Shown one piece after another: positions 6,147-9,015 of a stretch of 9,015 bases of DNA (position 1 is the first letter of the stretch; the number at the start of each line of letters is the position of its first letter). Under the pieces are notes generated by a model, which was not told the origin of the DNA, did no database searches, and was given only the letters and a program-made list of their open reading frames with translations. The stretch spans positions 1 to 9,015 of the forward strand of contig JAIRMB010000014.1 of assembly GCA_031258995.1 (NCBI GenBank), read 5' to 3'. The translations under genes and the position numbers were made by a program. This stretch comes from Puniceicoccales bacterium. Lineage in GTDB: Bacteria > Verrucomicrobiota > Verrucomicrobiia > Opitutales > JAIRLM01.

Positions 6147-8717
6147 TCATACCCGACCATGGAAAGCGTCCCAATATAGGCCTTGGATTTCCTCCATGGT
6201 CGGGTAGACCGGGTTAGCGCCAGTACACTGGTCGTCGAAGGCCAACTTCGTCAGTCCGTCCAACTGAGACAGAAAATCTTTCTCGGGAACGCCCCAATCG
6301 CGGATGGATAGTGGGATTTCTGTCGTTTCCATTAGATCTTGAACGGCTTTGATGAACGCTCGCATTCGCTCGCCATCGTTTTTACCGCCTAGCCCCAGCA
6401 TCTGTGCAATCTGGCCGTAGCGAGCCAGAGCTTCCGGCGCCTTATATTGGGGAAAGGTCGCCTGCTTCTGGGGAGAATCCGTGCCGTTGTAACGGATTAC
6501 TTGCCGAAAAAGAAGTGCATTGGCAATGCCGTGCGGGATGTTAAAGGCTGCTCCCAATTTGTGAGCCATGGAGTGGCAAATGCCCAAAAATGCGTTGGCA
6601 AACGCCATGCCAGCGATGGTGGCGGCGTAGTGCATCTGCTCCCGCGCCTCCGGATCGTCGGCCCCACCTCGGTAGGAACGGGGCAGGTAAGTGAAAATCA
6701 TGCGAATGGCCTCCAGCGCATTGGCGTTAGTGAAAGGGGAAGCCATGGAGGAAACGTAGGCCTCTACGGCGTGGACTAGTGCATCGATGCCGCCGGCCGC
6801 AGCGAGTTTCTTCGGCATGCTATCTACGAAATTTGGATCCACGATAGCCATGGAGGGAGTGAGGGAGTAGTCGGCGATGGGGTACTTGATGCGGGTGGAT
6901 TCGTCCGTAATGACGGCGAAGGGCGTAACTTCCGAGCCGGTGCCGGAGGTGGTGGGGATGGCCACCATCTCCGCCTTTGCCCCCAACACGGGAAGGGCGC
7001 ACGTACGTTTGCGAATATCCATGAAGCGCATGGAGATATCAGAAAAATTGGTCTCCGGATGCTCATACATGAGCCAGGCAATTTTCGCGGCGTCCATGGG
7101 AGAGCCACCGCCGAAACCGACGATCAGGTCCGGTTCGAAAGGGTTCAGTTGGGCCATGATCAGTTTCACCGTGGCTAGAGTCGGGTCCGGCTCCACATTG
7201 TAAAAGATCTGGCATTCTAGGCCAACGGCCTGGAGTGCGTCCGTAATGGCCCGAACTCCGCCCGAGTCGAAGAGGAAACGGTCCGTCACAACGAAAGCCC
7301 GCTTTCGACCGGCGTATTCCCGTAGGGCCAGGTCGGTCGCTCCACGCTTGAAATAGATTTTTTTCGGTACTCGGAACCAGAGCATATTTTCTCGCCTTTC
7401 TGCGACGGCCTTGTAGTTTAAAAGATGTTTAATGCCAACATTCTCACTCACCGAATTGTGCCCCCAGGAGCCGCAGCCTAGGGTAAGGGAGGGTTCCAAA
7501 CGAAAATTGTACAGGTCCCCGATGCCGCCCTGGGAAGCGGGCGAATTGATCAGTAGCCGGCCCGTGGGAAGCTTTTGGGAAAAATACTCGATCCGGTCCT
7601 GATTTTTAGGGTTCGTGTACAGAACGGAAGTATGCCCCGGCCCGCCGACGGAGATGAGTGCCACAGCCATTTCCACTGCCCTTTCGAAGTCCGGCGCCCC
7701 GTAAAGGGCCAGCACGGGAGATAGCTTTTCGTGGGCAAATGGATTAGAGCTGTCATAGACCTTTTCTTCGGCAATGAGCACCTTCGTTTGAGCCGGCACG
7801 GAAAAGCCGGCTAATTCCGCGATTTTCGCCGCCCGCTGGCCCACAATGGCTGGATTTGCCCCCTTATCCGTCAATAAAATGGCCTTCAGCTTCTCCCGCT
7901 CCGTTTCACTGAGCAGGTGAGCGCCCCGATAGGCCAAATCCTCCTTTAGCGGTCCATAGGCGCTACCGACGGCCACTACGGACTGTTCCGATGCGCAAAT
8001 AACGCCACAGTCGAATGTTTTTGAAAGTAGGAGGGTGGACGCGGCCATGCGAATGTCCGCCGTCTCATCCACCAGCGCCGGCGTGTTGCCGGGCCCTACG
8101 CCCAAAGCCGGCTTGCCGCAGGAGTAGGCAGCTCGCACCATGGCGGGGCCTCCCGTCGCCAGAATTACCGCCACGGCCGGGTGCTTCAGAAGTGCATTGG
8201 TCAATTCGATCGTGGGATTATCGAGCCAGCCGATGATGTCCTCCGGCGCGCCGGCCTCCACCGCCGCGTCCCGCACAATGCGCGCCGCCGCAACCGTGCA
8301 GCCCTTGGCCCGCGGGTGCGGCGAAAAGACGATACCGTTGCGGGTTTTTAGGCAGATAAGGGACTTAAAAATCGCCGTTGAAGTAGGATTGGTGGTGGGA
8401 ATGACACCGGCCAGCAGTCCTAATGGCGCAGCGACGATCCGATAGCCGCCCGCCCGATCCCAAGAAATCGTACCGCAGGTTTTGGTATGACGATGCTTGT
8501 TGTAGATATACTCGGCGGCGAAATGATTTTTGAGCACCTTGTCTTCCACAATGCCCATGCCGGTCTCGGCGACGGCCATCTCCGCCAGGTCGATGCGGGC
8601 ACGGCCGGCCGCCTTCGCCGCTGCGTAAAAAATTTCATCCACCTTTTCCTGAGAAAATTCTGCAAATTTTGCCTGAGCCGCCGCCGCCCGATTAATAAGC
8701 GCCTCTACGACGGCCAA
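6147..8717 (-). CDS. adhE: Bifunctional acetaldehyde-CoA / alcohol dehydrogenase
   Basis: Full-length AdhE (856 residues), which reduces acetyl-CoA to acetaldehyde and then ethanol with two NADH in the cytoplasm; family members assemble into spirosome filaments. The N-terminal aldehyde dehydrogenase half has GIVPTTNPTSTAIFKS (104-119), FSPHPRAK (131-138), the nucleophile Cys241 in GVICASEQSV, and FAHEKLSP (327-334). A linker at about 440-450 leads to the iron alcohol dehydrogenase half with GGGSPMDAAK (536-545), TTSGTGSEVTPF (589-600) and iron ligands Asp645, His649, His715 and His729, all conserved in spacing with E. coli AdhE. The start is TTG 8717: an in-frame TAA lies 24 nt upstream with no ATG or GTG between, and the N-terminus aligns with the family. 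An AGGGGG lies 16 nt upstream, longer than usual. A sigma-70-like promoter precedes it. The gene stands alone and converges on the + operon. The C-terminus ends just after FHGRV, without the E. coli tail. Confidence 0.97.
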   Translation of the reverse strand: MAVVEALINRAAAAQAKFAEFSQEKVDEIFYAAAKAAGRARIDLAEMAVAETGMGIVEDKVLKNHFAAEYIYNKHRHTKTCGTISWDRAGGYRIVAAPLGLLAGVIPTTNPTSTAIFKSLICLKTRNGIVFSPHPRAKGCTVAAARIVRDAAVEAGAPEDIIGWLDNPTIELTNALLKHPAVAVILATGGPAMVRAAYSCGKPALGVGPGNTPALVDETADIRMAASTLLLSKTFDCGVICASEQSVVAVGSAYGPLKEDLAYRGAHLLSETEREKLKAILLTDKGANPAIVGQRAAKIAELAGFSVPAQTKVLIAEEKVYDSSNPFAHEKLSPVLALYGAPDFERAVEMAVALISVGGPGHTSVLYTNPKNQDRIEYFSQKLPTGRLLINSPASQGGIGDLYNFRLEPSLTLGCGSWGHNSVSENVGIKHLLNYKAVAERRENMLWFRVPKKIYFKRGATDLALREYAGRKRAFVVTDRFLFDSGGVRAITDALQAVGLECQIFYNVEPDPTLATVKLIMAQLNPFEPDLIVGFGGGSPMDAAKIAWLMYEHPETNFSDISMRFMDIRKRTCALPVLGAKAEMVAIPTTSGTGSEVTPFAVITDESTRIKYPIADYSLTPSMAIVDPNFVDSMPKKLAAAGGIDALVHAVEAYVSSMASPFTNANALEAIRMIFTYLPRSYRGGADDPEAREQMHYAATIAGMAFANAFLGICHSMAHKLGAAFNIPHGIANALLFRQVIRYNGTDSPQKQATFPQYKAPEALARYGQIAQMLGLGGKNDGERMRAFIKAVQDLMETTEIPLSIRDWGVPEKDFLSQLDGLTKLAFDDQCTGANPVYPTMEEIQGLYWDAFHGRV
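6150..6206. repeat. 14-bp perfect inverted repeat at the adhE 3' end
   Basis: TACCCGACCATGGA (6150-6163) is the exact reverse complement of TCCATGGTCGGGTA (6193-6206), with a 29-nt spacer. The left arm abuts the adhE stop codon (6147-6149) and both arms are coding (YPTME and FHGRV). In the mRNA it would form a strong 14-bp stem just before the stop. No T-run follows, so it is not a classical terminator. Confidence 0.7.
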
Positions 8718-8733
8718 ATCTGCCGCAGGGCCA

Positions 8734-8740
8734 CCCCCTT
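8734..8740 (-). promoter_or_regulatory. Shine-Dalgarno-like site of adhE
   Basis: On the minus strand AAGGGGG ends 16 nt before the TTG start of adhE. The spacing is long, but this is the only purine-rich site available, and no start codon lies nearer to it in frame. Weak translation initiation, or a start that relies on mRNA folding, would follow. Confidence 0.4.
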
Positions 8741-8771
8741 ACTTCCGGTCCACCATCCCCATGCCTGTCCC

Positions 8772-8799
8772 ATTGTAGTTCGACGACCCGGCGAGTCAA
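8772..8799 (-). promoter_or_regulatory. Sigma-70-type promoter of adhE
   Basis: On the minus strand TTGACT (8799-8794) and TACAAT (8777-8772) are separated by 16 bp; each differs from the consensus by one base. Transcription would start near 8765, giving a leader of about 48 nt before the TTG start. No Rex-like TTGTGAA...TTCACAA site is visible around it, although Rex is a common regulator of adhE in other bacteria. Confidence 0.6.
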
Positions 8800-8863
8800 T
8801 GCATTCCTGCGCGACCATGGCTCACGCTCCGCCGACCAAAGGGAGGAAACCCGCCGATCCGTA

Positions 8864-8881
8864 AAAAATTTCTAAATTTTT
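8864..8881. repeat. A/T-rich dyad upstream of the adhE promoter
   Basis: AAAAATTT (8864-8871) and AAATTTTT (8874-8881) form an 8-bp perfect inverted repeat around CT, embedded in GC-rich DNA about 65 bp upstream of the adhE -35. It may be a regulator site or a bent A-tract; A/T runs of this kind recur in the window (1494-1514, 5582-5590), so significance is uncertain. Confidence 0.4.
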
Positions 8882-8910
8882 CCCTTGCCGCGGGCGCGGC
8901 GGCCGTTAGC

Positions 8911-9015
8911 ATGAACCCGATGTGGGACGCAGGGACGCAGGGACGCAGGGACGCAGGGACGCAGGGACGCAGGGACGCAGGGACGCAGGGACGCAGGGAC
9001 GCTTTGCGCTTTTAG
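8911..9015 (+). CDS. Possible 34-residue repeat peptide
   Basis: ATG 8911 opens a 34-codon frame ending at a TAG on the last bases of the window: MNPMWDA, three copies of GTQGRRDA, then LRF. The repeat unit has no stop in any frame, so an open frame here is expected by chance. There is no ribosome binding site. It is listed because it spans the whole array and closes with a stop, but a non-coding array is more likely. Confidence 0.15.
   Translation: MNPMWDAGTQGRRDAGTQGRRDAGTQGRRDALRF
8924..9002. repeat. 8-bp tandem repeat, unit GGGACGCA, 9.9 copies
   Basis: Nine perfect copies of GGGACGCA run from 8924 to 8995 and are followed by 7 further bases of the unit (8996-9002), after which the sequence becomes unique (TTTGCGCTTTTAG). 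There is no variation among copies, which indicates recent expansion by replication slippage. It lies about 206 bp upstream of adhE, outside its promoter. Units are directly joined with no spacers, so it is not a CRISPR array. Confidence 0.95.

Noticed and set aside
8718..8923. Rex-type operator upstream of adhE
   Set aside because: No TTGTGAA-like half sites with the right spacing were found on either strand.
8924..9002. Array considered as CRISPR or iterons
   Set aside because: The unit is only 8 bp with no spacers, and no cas, rep or origin features are near.

Overview
The window looks like a bacterial chromosome segment of moderately high GC. It has short intergenic gaps, Shine-Dalgarno-like starts and probable TTG/GTG starts. 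The gene mix is an FtsB/DivIC-type septum protein directly followed by a eukaryote-like UDP-sugar pyrophosphorylase, a full-length fermentative AdhE and a lone Mu-type portal protein. This would suit an anaerobic or facultative member of the PVC group, such as an Opitutae-like Verrucomicrobiota. That placement is an inference from gene content and no marker gene in the window settles it.

Layout. (1) Positions 3-224 (+) are the C-terminal end of a glycosyltransferase. (2) Positions 187-1425 (-) are a DUF935/Mu gp29-type portal protein with no other phage gene beside it; its 3' end overlaps the glycosyltransferase end by 38 bp. (3) Positions 1426-1638 are a divergent intergenic region with a long imperfect hairpin, an AT-rich direct repeat and a small dyad. 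(4) Positions 1639-3591 (+) are a 650-residue orphan of unknown function, visibly more AT-rich than the genes to its right; its first ~100 codons are doubtful. (5) Positions 3832-6060 (+) appear to be one operon: septum formation initiator, then UDPGP-family pyrophosphorylase 3 bp later, then an unknown 116-residue protein, closed by a terminator hairpin at 6076-6107. (6) Positions 6147-8717 (-) are adhE, convergent with that operon, with a recognisable sigma-70-type promoter at 8772-8799 and a 14-bp perfect inverted repeat at its 3' end. (7) Positions 8718-9015 hold the adhE promoter, an A/T dyad and an array of 9 full copies plus 7 bases of an 8-bp repeat, inside a short 34-codon ORF.

How the genes work together. 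The septum protein and the pyrophosphorylase plausibly link cell division and envelope precursor supply, since UDP-GlcNAc-type sugars feed peptidoglycan and lipopolysaccharide. AdhE reduces acetyl-CoA to ethanol and re-oxidises NADH during fermentation. The portal gene and the orphan lie between envelope genes and look like accessory material, possibly an old insertion. No complete new defence or mobile system is visible. The strongest leads are the orphan protein, the lone portal gene, the adhE 3' inverted repeat and the 8-bp array.
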